From: JBBDNV01 sp040877415
GTDB lineage: Bacteria > Planctomycetota > Planctomycetia > Pirellulales > PALSA-1355
Reading direction: 5' to 3'
Length of the DNA: 64,000 bases
Assembly (NCBI GenBank): GCA_040877415.1
Contig: JBBDNV010000112.1
Coordinates: 1-64,000, forward strand
The position numbers and the translations under genes were made by a program. The notes beneath the pieces are model-generated. The model was given only the letters and a program-made list of their open reading frames with translations. It was not told the DNA's origin and made no database searches. Shown here in pieces: positions 18,620 through 26,784 of the stretch; the first letter of the stretch is position 1; every line of letters starts with the position of its first letter.

Positions 18620-18706
18620 AACTTGGACGATCTCGCGAAAATCGTTACGGCTTGGCCGGCGCTGTCCGAGCCGATCCGCCGGGCGATGTTGGCGTTGATC
18701 CGCTGA
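18620..18706 (+). pseudogene. Coding remnant ending EPIRRAMLALIR, next to the att scar
   Basis: A 28-codon open stretch (NLDDLAKIVTAWPALSEPIR and eight more residues) ends at a TGA just past fragment B. A second, shorter match to the same tail occurs at 19435-19467, 29 of 33 bases identical with differences mostly at third codon positions, so the peptide was once under coding selection. It looks like the tail of a small protein carried by tRNA-targeting elements. No start codon or ribosome site is preserved; it could also be read through from fragment B. Confidence 0.5.
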
Positions 18707-18724
18707 CCGGGGCCGTGCTCGCCG

Positions 18725-19321
18725 TCAACTGTCGAATGGCCGCTTTCCCGTTCCACCACAGATACCGCATCGCGCTTCTGTAATCCTGTACAGGGTTCTC
18801 TCTGTCACTACCCTGGCCGTACCACCGCAGTAAGCGCAGTCTGGTTGCGACCACAGGTCAGTGAGGTAGTCGCCATGACCGTTGCAAATCTCGCACACGA
18901 TGTTTCGCGTAGTACGCCTATCTTGGTACGCCGTTATTCGGCCGGTTCCATTACAGAAGCGGCATTGCATTCTTCGTTGTTCACGGGCCGCTGGCGCGGC
19001 GGGCGGATTCGACTCAGCGGCGGGCTGTGATTCAGGAATTACGACTTGATCTGCGTACTCGATAAACTTGCATCGCACTAAAGCTTCATCGCCAACGTCT
19101 AGGCGCTCCGTGACTTCGTATTTTTCGGCGCGCGCATTACCCGACTCACGAGCAGCGTCGGGACCAATCTCCTTAAGAAGGTTTAAGGCGTGTTCCGTGG
19201 CCACCCAAAACCGTTTGCCGATGGTTCCCTTGTCCGTCACAAAGTAATGACGCTGGGCCGCTATGCCAACGTCGGTCTGGCCATCTCGCGAGCCACCTGA
19301 AAACTCAAAGATTACTTCCAT
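18725..19321 (-). CDS. Protein with four CxxC zinc-knuckle repeats (DnaJ-like)
   Basis: Not assigned to a family. A 198-aa protein whose first ~110 residues (opening MEVIFEFSGGSRDGQ) form a compact beta-rich domain, followed by a Pro/Ala linker and a C-terminal zinc domain with four repeats: CRFCNGTG, CEICNGHG, CAYCGGTA and CGICGGTG. Three fit the CxxCxGxG pattern of the DnaJ cysteine-rich domain, which binds two zinc ions; no J domain is present. The ATG at 19321 is preferred because the upstream frame runs through a coding remnant; AAGGG lies eleven bases before it. It is the last gene of the minus-strand cassette, 172 bases after the preceding stop. Confidence 0.75.
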   Translation of the reverse strand: MEVIFEFSGGSRDGQTDVGIAAQRHYFVTDKGTIGKRFWVATEHALNLLKEIGPDAARESGNARAEKYEVTERLDVGDEALVRCKFIEYADQVVIPESQPAAESNPPAAPAAREQRRMQCRFCNGTGRITAYQDRRTTRNIVCEICNGHGDYLTDLWSQPDCAYCGGTARVVTERTLYRITEARCGICGGTGKRPFDS

Positions 19322-19434
19322 GGCTTTCAACCCTTTGCAGACTGGTACGACCACTGTCAATGCGAATTCTACGGCTTGAAAGGCGCCGAAGGCGCGGGCC
19401 ATCTGAGGCATTCCGCCGCTTGGCCAACGCGGCG

Positions 19435-19467
19435 GAGCCGATTCGGCGGGCGACGTTCGCGTTGATC
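19435..19467 (+). repeat. Second copy of the EPIRRA-coding remnant
   Basis: Thirty-three bases that match 18668-18700 at 29 positions. In the same reading frame the tail reads EPIRRATFALIEAA and runs to a TAG at 19495-19497. Lies between two cassette genes on the other strand, suggesting that a further element end is buried here. Confidence 0.55.
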
Positions 19468-19493
19468 GAGGCCGCGACCCTGGGAACGCCGCG

Positions 19494-20069
19494 CTAGGGC
19501 GTCGCTCGATGGGCGTGGAGGCCAAGCGCTGCCGCGAATCCATCCCAATCCGTGACTTGATACTGGCAGAAGGCCTGATCCGGCTGGTTCGGCTTGTCGC
19601 ATCGGACAAACTCTATTGTCCGCCGAATCTTCAAGAAAACGTCGTCTCGCCAAAACTCGCGATGGTGGTCATGTTTGCGCGGCGGGATCGACCAAGCATG
19701 CAAGTGCACCGGCGCTTTCGCATAGGATTTTGAGTCGGGCCTGTACAACAGGGCGCAGTTGTAACCAAGCGGCTGAGGTTGGTAGAGCGTGACGTATTTG
19801 TTTGTGTCTGACTCTTTCTCACGTTCGTCTCTCGCGACGAGGGCCTGATAGACCGTTTGGTGACTCCACGTCATACGCTTGGCTCCGCACTTTTTGACCT
19901 TCGTCCCCACCATTGTAGCAGGTTCGGAACCGAGATCATTCCGGCTCGCAATTAACCCGCGGACGGATCGTCGCGGCTTTCCAATCATTTTCAGCAGCAA
20001 TCCCGCGCGCGATGAATCCGTTGGCCCTTTCAGAAAAGGTTGAAGGGGGATAACCGAACAGCCGGCCAT
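19494..20069 (-). CDS. Hypothetical protein, third gene of the accessory cassette
   Basis: Not recognised. About 191 aa, soluble, with no signal peptide or membrane helix. The C-terminal ~130 residues are rich in aromatic and His residues (for example HLHAWSIPPRKHDHHREFW) and look folded; the first ~50 are less convincing. The ATG at 20069 has a GGAGG tract directly before it. A TTG at 20093 would overlap the stop of the 80-aa gene, and an ATG at 19913 would remove the doubtful N-terminus. It follows the 80-aa gene with almost no gap, implying joint expression. Confidence 0.6.
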   Translation of the reverse strand: MAGCSVIPLQPFLKGPTDSSRAGLLLKMIGKPRRSVRGLIASRNDLGSEPATMVGTKVKKCGAKRMTWSHQTVYQALVARDEREKESDTNKYVTLYQPQPLGYNCALLYRPDSKSYAKAPVHLHAWSIPPRKHDHHREFWRDDVFLKIRRTIEFVRCDKPNQPDQAFCQYQVTDWDGFAAALGLHAHRATP

Positions 20070-20089
20070 GCCCCTCCAACGATTTCCGG

Positions 20090-20332
20090 TCAATTACTTC
20101 TTGCATTCCGACCATGATACGCGCGCCGCAGTCGGGGTAGTCGGCCCTTCTTGCGCAAGTTCATCAGTCGGCGCATGACGGCCGCGGCGTCCAGCTTCTG
20201 ATTGCCCATCCTCTTGGCCACGGACGCGATAAATGCGCCCCTGAGGCGGTCGTCGGCAAAGAAACGATCCACCGGGACGTCGAAGTCCTCGTACGCGGCA
20301 ACCAACGTCGAATCGAAACCCTCCCTTATCAT
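20090..20332 (-). CDS. Hypothetical 80-aa protein coupled to the ParB-like gene
   Basis: Not recognised. A short, helical protein with an acidic first half (STLVAAYEDFDVPVDRFFAD) and a very basic tail (MRRLMNLRKKGRLPRLRR), as in small nucleic-acid-binding or adaptor proteins. Its ATG shares ATGA with the stop of the 695-aa gene and is preceded by GGGAGG at an ideal seven bases, which supports it being translated. Coupling and small size suggest a partner or regulator of the ParB-like protein. Confidence 0.72.
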   Translation of the reverse strand: MIREGFDSTLVAAYEDFDVPVDRFFADDRLRGAFIASVAKRMGNQKLDAAAVMRRLMNLRKKGRLPRLRRAYHGRNARSN

Positions 20333-22416
20333 CGCGCACCTCCCTTCGCCTCGGCAATCGTGCGAGCCCCGTTATCATCCTGATCCTCTTCGGCCAACTC
20401 CGCATCGGTATCGGGTTCCTGCTCGAATTCGTCCACGTCATTTTCCTCCTCATCGGTATCGCCTCCAGCGCCCATCGTGGCGGGGATACCATGACGACGG
20501 CGGTAGGTTCGATCCCAGAAGTTGAATTCATCGCCGATTCGGCTGAGCAATTGACGCCGTGTCGCGCAGAAACTCGGTTCGACACCTTCTACCTCGACCA
20601 GTGGACTGCCATCATTGCCGGCGACAGCCGCAACCCCCTTGAAAGCTGCCTGCAGCCTGTCCATGGCATCGCTGAAATCGGCCAGCCGATCATTCAGTTG
20701 CTCAGTCGGCGTGGGCCCACCACTGCGAGCGCGGGCCTTGCCCGGAGGCGCGAACTCTTGTCGCAAGTAGGCGTCGTTGACGACGAAATCGGTCGCCCCG
20801 TCCGACCTCTTCTTGATCGTGCCGTTTTCATCGACGGCACGAATGTGCTGGCCGGCAGCGAAGTCACGAAGCGCCTGTGCGAGCTGATGCACGCCGGGCA
20901 CGCTGCGGCGCATCGAGTCTAGCACTTCACCTGCCAACCGACGGTCGGGTTGAATCGCACCCCTCGTGCCTCGGTCAGAGTGCAACCCACCTGTTACGAC
21001 GAGCGCATACGCGCCGCGCACGCTCAGCTCAAGCGACGCGGGTCCGGGTTCAACGATGTTCTCGTCGGCCATAGCGCGCTGAACTTCCGCAATCGCATCC
21101 CTCGCCAGCGAGTCCGTGTCCCTGTTTGTGCTCTCCCAAGGCTCAGCGTACACGGCTTGGCCGAAGGAGTGCCGCAGGTACCGTCGCACTTGGTCCAGCT
21201 TGCCGATATCGCTAGCGACGGACCTTACAATTAGCGCCGTGGCTAGTTCGTTGCACATCTTCCGGCTAATCCGCCGTCTCGTGGACTGGCTTGTCACTGC
21301 CACGTGGATCGCTTCGGCCGTGGCATCATCCGCCCGCGCGAAGAGCGCCACGATTCGGGCTGCCCGTCGCGACGGATCATCGGGAAGGTGCGCCGCTCGG
21401 GCCTCGGCCTTCGTACAGGATGCCGCGTAGTAGGCCCGCTCTACGCCAGTGACGAGGTTGCGCCGAAACAGCTCGTCCAGCACCTCGTCGGCCAGCGATT
21501 CATTGGCCGGGCCTTCGCCCCACGCCTTGGGTGGATCGACGTGGCGAAGTGCGACCAGAGACTTTACCGCAGTTGGGAACCCCGCGGCATTCGTCCCATT
21601 GCGACGGAATCCGACGAGGATCAACGCTGGCATCCGCTCGCAACGAATGGCCTCGGTCTGATCGAGTGTATGGGTCCCCTGCTCGAACGCATCCCCCAAC
21701 GCTTTGTAAAGGGATCGCAGCTTTCGATCAGGATCGTCATACGGGACGTCCGACGAGCGAACTTCGAGGATGTTATGCACGGCAGCCGTCCGTGAAGACC
21801 CTTCGACCGAAACCACGGCTGTAGCCGGGGCTGGTCCATCAGCATGCAGATAGGTCGTGGCGGCGAGCCAAACCGCCTCCATCACACCTTGCGAACGGAT
21901 GGAGTCGCGCCAGTCATTGTCCTTCAGGATGAACTTGGCCGCTTGAGCCGACGCCCATTCGAGATGGTGTCGCGAGTCAATTTCAACCACCAACTCGGGC
22001 ACGTCGTCGGGCTTGCCGTCCGGCGAGCGTGGCTCTGGCACTGGCCGGAACCGCGTATCCTCGTCCCCGGTGCCGGGCACAACGGCGAACGGGTGACGCC
22101 GTGTGGGCCCAATCCGTGGGTTTCTCGGGTCCGGCATAATCCGACGCGACCAGACGCTGGTCCTGATGCCGAGCAACAAGCCACCGGGGACGGCGATCCG
22201 CTCAACCTGCGGGTCGCTGGTCTCGCCGATGCTCTTCCGGACGGCCGACGGGTCCACAACGGCGTTTGCGATCGCGTCCGCGGCTGCGTCGGACAGGTGG
22301 AACGCCTCAATCAGCTTCTCGGCCAGCGTCCGCCGCGCCTTGGCGTGCGCGTACTCTGGCAGTTTTTCGATGGGGCGGGGAAGAACATGGTCGTTGGAGG
22401 TGAAGAATTTTTTCAT
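20329..22416 (-). CDS. Large ParB-like protein, first gene of the accessory cassette
   Basis: A 695-aa protein with weak but visible likeness to the ParB/Srx nuclease-like fold in its first third: IMPDPRNPRIG (93-103) recalls ParB box I, and SIRSQGVMEAVWL (172-184) followed by VEGSSRTAAV (204-213) recalls the box II pattern GxxRxxA. The middle is helical, rich in Arg and Asp/Glu. The last ~48 residues are strongly acidic. No transmembrane segments. ParB-fold proteins bind or cut DNA and some bind CTP; which applies here is open. The start has AAGGGA eight bases upstream. It leads a minus-strand cassette running toward fragment B, downstream of the tRNA 3' end. Confidence 0.75.
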   Translation of the reverse strand: MKKFFTSNDHVLPRPIEKLPEYAHAKARRTLAEKLIEAFHLSDAAADAIANAVVDPSAVRKSIGETSDPQVERIAVPGGLLLGIRTSVWSRRIMPDPRNPRIGPTRRHPFAVVPGTGDEDTRFRPVPEPRSPDGKPDDVPELVVEIDSRHHLEWASAQAAKFILKDNDWRDSIRSQGVMEAVWLAATTYLHADGPAPATAVVSVEGSSRTAAVHNILEVRSSDVPYDDPDRKLRSLYKALGDAFEQGTHTLDQTEAIRCERMPALILVGFRRNGTNAAGFPTAVKSLVALRHVDPPKAWGEGPANESLADEVLDELFRRNLVTGVERAYYAASCTKAEARAAHLPDDPSRRAARIVALFARADDATAEAIHVAVTSQSTRRRISRKMCNELATALIVRSVASDIGKLDQVRRYLRHSFGQAVYAEPWESTNRDTDSLARDAIAEVQRAMADENIVEPGPASLELSVRGAYALVVTGGLHSDRGTRGAIQPDRRLAGEVLDSMRRSVPGVHQLAQALRDFAAGQHIRAVDENGTIKKRSDGATDFVVNDAYLRQEFAPPGKARARSGGPTPTEQLNDRLADFSDAMDRLQAAFKGVAAVAGNDGSPLVEVEGVEPSFCATRRQLLSRIGDEFNFWDRTYRRRHGIPATMGAGGDTDEEENDVDEFEQEPDTDAELAEEDQDDNGARTIAEAKGGAR

Positions 22417-22983
22417 CGTTAAGTCCCTTGCGAAAATGCAGCCTTGGGGGTTAGCCCCTCGGGCTCCCTCTCGGCCGCCACCTTAAAATGGTTGACACAC
22501 CGAGGGTCGCAAGGTCCTTGACGATTCCCTGCGCATCCTCCATGGACGTACCGAGCTGAACTCGGCGTTGCCCGTGGCGGCAACGGCACCATTCGGTCGC
22601 CTCCAAGACGTACGGAGCTTACGGCGTCAACCGAAAAGCTCCGCGTAGCCGCCCGCGCCGAAAATCGGCGCGGTGAGGAGACACTGGTCACCGCGTCGCG
22701 GTCAAACGTAGATGTTAAGGGGCGGAAGCAGGAGTGCAAGAGGGTCGTTCAGAAATTTTTCGGGGGGCGCCGCATTGCACCCCTGGACGGGATCGAACGG
22801 ACGAGTGGGTACTCAGGCGCCTCGCCCCCTAAGCACCTCAAAGGCCATGCTCCCAAGCGTCCACCATTTGAGCGCATGAATGGCGCGCTGGGGGCGCAAT
22901 CGCGCTTCAAAATAACGTCGTAAATGGCTGCCGCGACAACGAGAAACAGCCCTCGTAAAATGCTGACGAGGGCCATCAAGAAG
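22417..22983. other. Gene-free stretch between the cassette and tRNA-Ala
   Basis: Should contain the promoter of the cassette; a GC hairpin-prone stretch (around 22440-22475) lies just before the first gene. A tRNA-like phrase at 22783-22806 was checked but does not fold into a T arm. No integrase or other gene is supported here. Confidence 0.4.
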
Positions 22984-23056
22984 TGGACCGGAAGGGAGTT
23001 GAACCCTCGACCTCTGCATTGCGAACGCAGCGCTCTCCCAACTGAGCTACCGGCCC
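22984..23056 (-). tRNA. tRNA-Ala (anticodon CGC)
   Basis: A 73-base cloverleaf. The acceptor stem starts GGGCCGG and ends CCGGTCC plus discriminator A, giving the G3:U70 pair that identifies alanine tRNAs. The D arm is GCTCAGTTGGGAGAGC, the anticodon stem CTGCG/TGCAG encloses loop TTCGCAA with anticodon CGC, reading codon GCG, and the T loop is TTCAACT. The CCA end is not encoded. Its 3' half is repeated at 17.8 and 18.5 kb. Confidence 0.96.
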
Positions 23057-23280
23057 AACGAAAGGGCCCGCGGGCCGAGGCCGGCGGGCGGTGTTTGCAT
23101 TCTAAAAATAGCGCGCCGGATTGTCCAGGTCGAACGGCTGTGGGGGGCCTCAGTGAAGCCGGCAGCGATTGAGTGGCAAGTCATAGGCAGGGGCGGCCGG
23201 GGTCAAACTGCCCGTTGTTCTACACATGTCTGTTGATCTTGCCCTCGCGCGAGCATGGTCCGTGGCCCCGAAGGGGTCGG

Positions 23281-23494
23281 GGCATGTAGCGGTGGGCGGC
23301 AGCCCACCCTCTAAGGATGCCCCAACAAAAAATCAGCCGCGTAGCGGCGCAGGCAACGGGGAGACCGGTCATGGGTGACGCGCATATGAATCTTCTCGTC
23401 TAAATCTCGGCAACCGACTCCCTGCGCCGCTCTCGCGGCTTTGCGGAATTTTGTCGGACTCTAATCGGTGGGCTGCCGCCCACCGCTACATGCC
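23281..23494. repeat. 214-bp giant inverted repeat
   Basis: The outer arms at 23281-23308 and 23467-23494 are perfect 28-base reverse complements, each with its own 7-base hairpin (ggtgggc/gcccacc). Further in, the arms keep matching in pieces: around AGCCGCG and GCGGCGCAGG on the left, mirrored by CCTGCGCCGC and CGCGGCT on the right, and a CAAAAAAT/ATTTTGTC pair. The element has no open frame and can form one long hairpin. Probably a MITE-like or structural repeat. Confidence 0.75.
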
Positions 23495-23521
23495 TAGGCC
23501 GCTCGCACGGCCGCTCAACAG

Positions 23522-23560
23522 AGATGTGTAGCACAACGGGGTCAATGACCCCGGCTACAG
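23522..23560. repeat. 39-bp palindromic repeat, copy 1
   Basis: Contains the near-perfect palindrome CGGGGTCAATGACCCCG inside TGTAGC/GCTACA arms. Differs at one position from the copy at 55854-55892. It ends two bases before the stop codon of the solute-binding protein gene. Confidence 0.8.
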
Positions 23561-23561
23561 A

Positions 23562-25040
23562 CTACGGCTCGAGGCCCAGGCTCAGGCGGTAGGCTTTGCG
23601 CTGCGTGTCGACGCCGAGCGTCTCGGTGATGCGGCGCCATTGGGCGGCTGCTTCGGCAAGCGCGGCGGCCGGGGATTTTTGGCCCGCTACCGACTCGCGC
23701 ACCGCGGTGTCGAGCGCCGCCAGATATTGCGTCCGGCCCGGGATGCGCAGCGCGAACAGGTAGGACGAATGACCGAGCGCGTCGAAGACGCTGGTGGCAT
23801 ATTGCTCGGCCGCCTGTGGATCGGTCAGCGGATCGAGCCAGGGCTGCGGCGTTTTGATTTGCGAGCGGCGATAGAGCGTCGTGGCCGGGCTGGCGCTTGA
23901 GACTCTTGCGCCCCACTCGCGGCCCGAGAGCCAGGCCAGCAATTGAAACGCGGCCCGCGGGTGGGCGCTTGAGCGCGTGACGGAGCCCAGGCGGCCGGCC
24001 AGGCCGAGCAGGGGCACGTGCGGGCTTTCGTCGGACGGGCGTTTTTCCCACGATTTTTGGGCAACGTTGTACACGTCCACCGCACCGGGCAATTCGGCAA
24101 AGCCGGTGGCGGGCGGTTCGGCGGGTTTTGCGGCGCGCGAGCCGGCGTGGCCGGGCCATGCGAGGGCCAGCGCCACGTGGCCGGCCAAAAACTCGCGGCG
24201 AACGGCCGCCGGATCGAGATCGAGCCCGCTGGGCGGACCGAGCTTCGCGTCGGCCACGAGCTCCTCCAGGGCGCGCACCAGCGCCGGGCTGTCGACCAGC
24301 GGTTCCATCGTTTCAATGTGAAACAAGGCCGAATAGTGGTCGCGGTGTTTCGCGTACGCGGCCGCGCGCGCCAACAGCACGCCCGACGCCCAAGGGGCGG
24401 CCAGCGGTTCGGCGGCTCCGAACCAGGGCGCGTCGGCCGCCAGAGCCTTGTCGCCCAGGTTGTCGCGGCGGCTTAACGTTTCGGCCAGCTCGTGATATTC
24501 GGACCACGTTCGCGGCGGGCGCTTGTTCAAGTGCGCGAGCAGGTCCGCTCGATAGTACAAGGTCAATACCGGCGAGCCGAACGGGATCGCGTGCGGAACT
24601 TGTCCCCAACGGGTCAGGGCCACCTGCAACAGCTCGAACGTGTCGCTCCAGGCCAGGTCCTGGTTGCCGGCGTAATCGGCGGGCAATGGCGCGATCCAGT
24701 CGCGCTGGGCCAGCGGTCCCAGTTGCGCGTCGGGATAAATCACGGCGTCGGCCGCCTCGGGCAGCGCATCGCCGGCCAGCAGCTCCCCGTCGGTCGTTTC
24801 CAAGATCACGATCGTCGAGCCGGTGCGGGCCTTCCACTCGGCGCGCAGCCCGGCAATGGCGGCGCTCATCGCCGGATCGTCGACCACTAACAGCTTCAAT
24901 TCGGCCGGCTGGCGCGGCGCGCGGTGTTGCTCGTCCGCCGCGGGTTTTTCCGGCGCGCAGCCCGCCGTCAGCCAGGCAAGCGCGACCAGCGGAACCAGCC
25001 AGATCGGACGATGATGAAGACGTCGAGGCATGAGCTTCAT
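23562..25040 (-). CDS. Extracellular solute-binding lipoprotein (ABC sugar type)
   Basis: A 492-aa family-1 extracellular solute-binding protein. Its signal peptide ends in the lipobox LTAGC (about 23-27), so it is a lipoprotein. The mature part begins with the standard alpha/beta fold (LKLLVVDDPAMSAAI), then WSDTFELLQVALTRWGQVPHAIPFGSPVLTLYYR split over the hinge, typical of sugar binders. It would deliver a sugar to an ABC permease, but no permease genes are adjacent. It is divergent from the xylulokinase gene across 136 bases, which hints at a pentose or related ligand. The start ATG has no strong ribosome site; ATG at 25031 is an alternative. Confidence 0.86.
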   Translation of the reverse strand: MKLMPRRLHHRPIWLVPLVALAWLTAGCAPEKPAADEQHRAPRQPAELKLLVVDDPAMSAAIAGLRAEWKARTGSTIVILETTDGELLAGDALPEAADAVIYPDAQLGPLAQRDWIAPLPADYAGNQDLAWSDTFELLQVALTRWGQVPHAIPFGSPVLTLYYRADLLAHLNKRPPRTWSEYHELAETLSRRDNLGDKALAADAPWFGAAEPLAAPWASGVLLARAAAYAKHRDHYSALFHIETMEPLVDSPALVRALEELVADAKLGPPSGLDLDPAAVRREFLAGHVALALAWPGHAGSRAAKPAEPPATGFAELPGAVDVYNVAQKSWEKRPSDESPHVPLLGLAGRLGSVTRSSAHPRAAFQLLAWLSGREWGARVSSASPATTLYRRSQIKTPQPWLDPLTDPQAAEQYATSVFDALGHSSYLFALRIPGRTQYLAALDTAVRESVAGQKSPAAALAEAAAQWRRITETLGVDTQRKAYRLSLGLEP

Positions 25041-25176
25041 CGTAAATGCCGGCCGGTGAAACGGTCAATCGTCGCCAGCACGCGGCGGTTGCCAGCGCCG
25101 GGGCGATTCCGGTACAATCCGCCACACTCGTGCTCGCGCTCGGGCTCGCTTTTTGTCACCAGGCTGCGCCGAAAAA

Positions 25177-26715
25177 ATGAGTATCTACCTGGGCATCGAC
25201 ATTGGCACCTCGGGGACCAAGACGCTGGCCATCAACGAGCGGGGAAAAATCCTGGCCGAAGACACTTCGCTGTATCCCTCCTACCACCCCAAGCCGCTTT
25301 GGAGCGAGCAGGAGCCCGAAGACTGGTGGCAAGCCACGGTGAAGACGATTCGGTCGGTCGTGAAGAAGGCCAAATTGAAGCCGCCCGACGTCAAAGCGAT
25401 CGGGCTGTCGGGCCAGATGCACGGCTCGGTCTTTCTCGACAAGCGGAACCGGGTGATTCGCCGGGCCCTGCTGTGGAACGATCAGCGCACGGCGGCCGAA
25501 TGCGATGAAATGGAGCGCCGGGCCGGCGGGCGCGCCGAGTTGATCCGCATGGTGGCCAATCCCGCGCTCACCGGATTCACCGCTCCCAAGATCCTCTGGC
25601 TCCGCAATCACGAGCCTGGGCATTTCGACAAGACGGTCAAGTTGCTGCTGCCGAAGGACGACGTGCGGCGGCGCATGACCGGCGAGTTTGCCACCGACGT
25701 GAGCGACGCCAGCGGCATGCTGCTGTTGGACGTTGCGCGGCGCGATTGGTCGGGGGAGCTATTGAGCAAGCTGGAGCTCGATCCGGCGCTTTTGGCCCGC
25801 TGTTACGAATCGGAAGAAGTGACCGGCAACTTGACCCGCGAGGCCGCCAAAAAGCTCGGGCTTTCGACCGATTGCGTCGTGGTGGGCGGAGCGGGCGATT
25901 GCGCCGCCGGAGCCGTGGGAAACGGCGTCGTCAGCCGCGGCACGCTGTCGACCTCGATCGGCACTTCCGGCATCATGTTCGTGCACAGCGACACGGTCGA
26001 GGTCGATCCGGCCGGACGGCTGCACACGTTCTGCCACGCCGTACACGGCAAATGGCACATGATGGGCGTGAGCCTTTCGGGCGGCGGCTGCCTGCAATGG
26101 TTTCGCAATCGATTGTGCCAGGCCGAAATGGCCGCGGCGAAACGCTCGAAAATCGATCCCTACGATATTCTCACGCGCGAAGCCGCCAAGATTCCGCCCG
26201 GCAGCGAAGGGCTGATTTTTCTGCCGTATCTCTCGGGCGAGCGCACGCCGCACGCCGATCCCGACGCCCGGGCCTGCTTTGTCGGCCTGACGTTGGCCCA
26301 CACCCGCGGGCACATGGTCCGCGCGGTGATGGAAGGAGTCAGCTACGCGATGCGCGACAGCCTGACGATTATCCGGGCATTGAGCGTGCCGGTGCGGCAG
26401 ATTCGCGCTTCGGGCGGAGGATCGAAGAGTCAATTGTGGCGACAGATTCAGGCCGACGTCTTTGGGCAAAAGGTGGTCACGATCAACGCCGAAGAGGGGC
26501 CCGCTTACGGCGTGGCCCTGCTGGCGGCCGTGGGGGCCGGCGCGTTCAAAAACGTCGAGGAGGCCTGCGCCGCGACGATCCGCGTGGTCAAGGAAACGCC
26601 GCCCGACAAGCGGGCGCAAAAACATCACGACGCGGCGTTTCCCATCTACCAGGATCTGTATCGCTCGCTGAAGGACGACTTCAAACGGATTTCCGCGATC
26701 GAGAATCGACCGTAG
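25177..26715 (+). CDS. xylB: Xylulokinase
   Basis: FGGY-family sugar kinase of 512 aa, phosphorylating D-xylulose to xylulose 5-phosphate for the pentose phosphate pathway. The N-terminal phosphate loop is GIDIGTSGTKT (6-16); GQMHGSVFLD (about 79-88) with LLWNDQRT is diagnostic for xylulokinase; the catalytic-base segment is GGAGDCAAGAVG (about 236-247); the C-terminal ATP site is ASGGGSKSQLWRQI. The start is the ATG that opens the fold directly. No xylose isomerase is in view. The gene for an ornithine-cyclodeaminase-like protein follows in the same direction after about 70 bases. Confidence 0.94.
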   Translation: MSIYLGIDIGTSGTKTLAINERGKILAEDTSLYPSYHPKPLWSEQEPEDWWQATVKTIRSVVKKAKLKPPDVKAIGLSGQMHGSVFLDKRNRVIRRALLWNDQRTAAECDEMERRAGGRAELIRMVANPALTGFTAPKILWLRNHEPGHFDKTVKLLLPKDDVRRRMTGEFATDVSDASGMLLLDVARRDWSGELLSKLELDPALLARCYESEEVTGNLTREAAKKLGLSTDCVVVGGAGDCAAGAVGNGVVSRGTLSTSIGTSGIMFVHSDTVEVDPAGRLHTFCHAVHGKWHMMGVSLSGGGCLQWFRNRLCQAEMAAAKRSKIDPYDILTREAAKIPPGSEGLIFLPYLSGERTPHADPDARACFVGLTLAHTRGHMVRAVMEGVSYAMRDSLTIIRALSVPVRQIRASGGGSKSQLWRQIQADVFGQKVVTINAEEGPAYGVALLAAVGAGAFKNVEEACAATIRVVKETPPDKRAQKHHDAAFPIYQDLYRSLKDDFKRISAIENRP

Positions 26716-26784
26716 AATGAGCCGAACCGATTCTGGAAGTTGCCGCCGCGGGGCGGGATCGACGCTTTTTTGATGGATAGGTGG

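Noticed and set aside
18273..18698. Plus-strand frame reading through tRNA fragment B
   Set aside because: Contains the KWTGRESNPR phrase typical of translated antisense tRNA; only its tail in another frame shows coding selection.
22783..22806. Possible second tRNA 3' end (gggatcgaac phrase)
   Set aside because: The T stem has two mismatches in five pairs and no D or anticodon arm can be drawn.
22924..23172. Plus-strand frame across the tRNA-Ala gene
   Set aside because: It is the antisense of a functional tRNA plus flanking DNA; not a protein gene.
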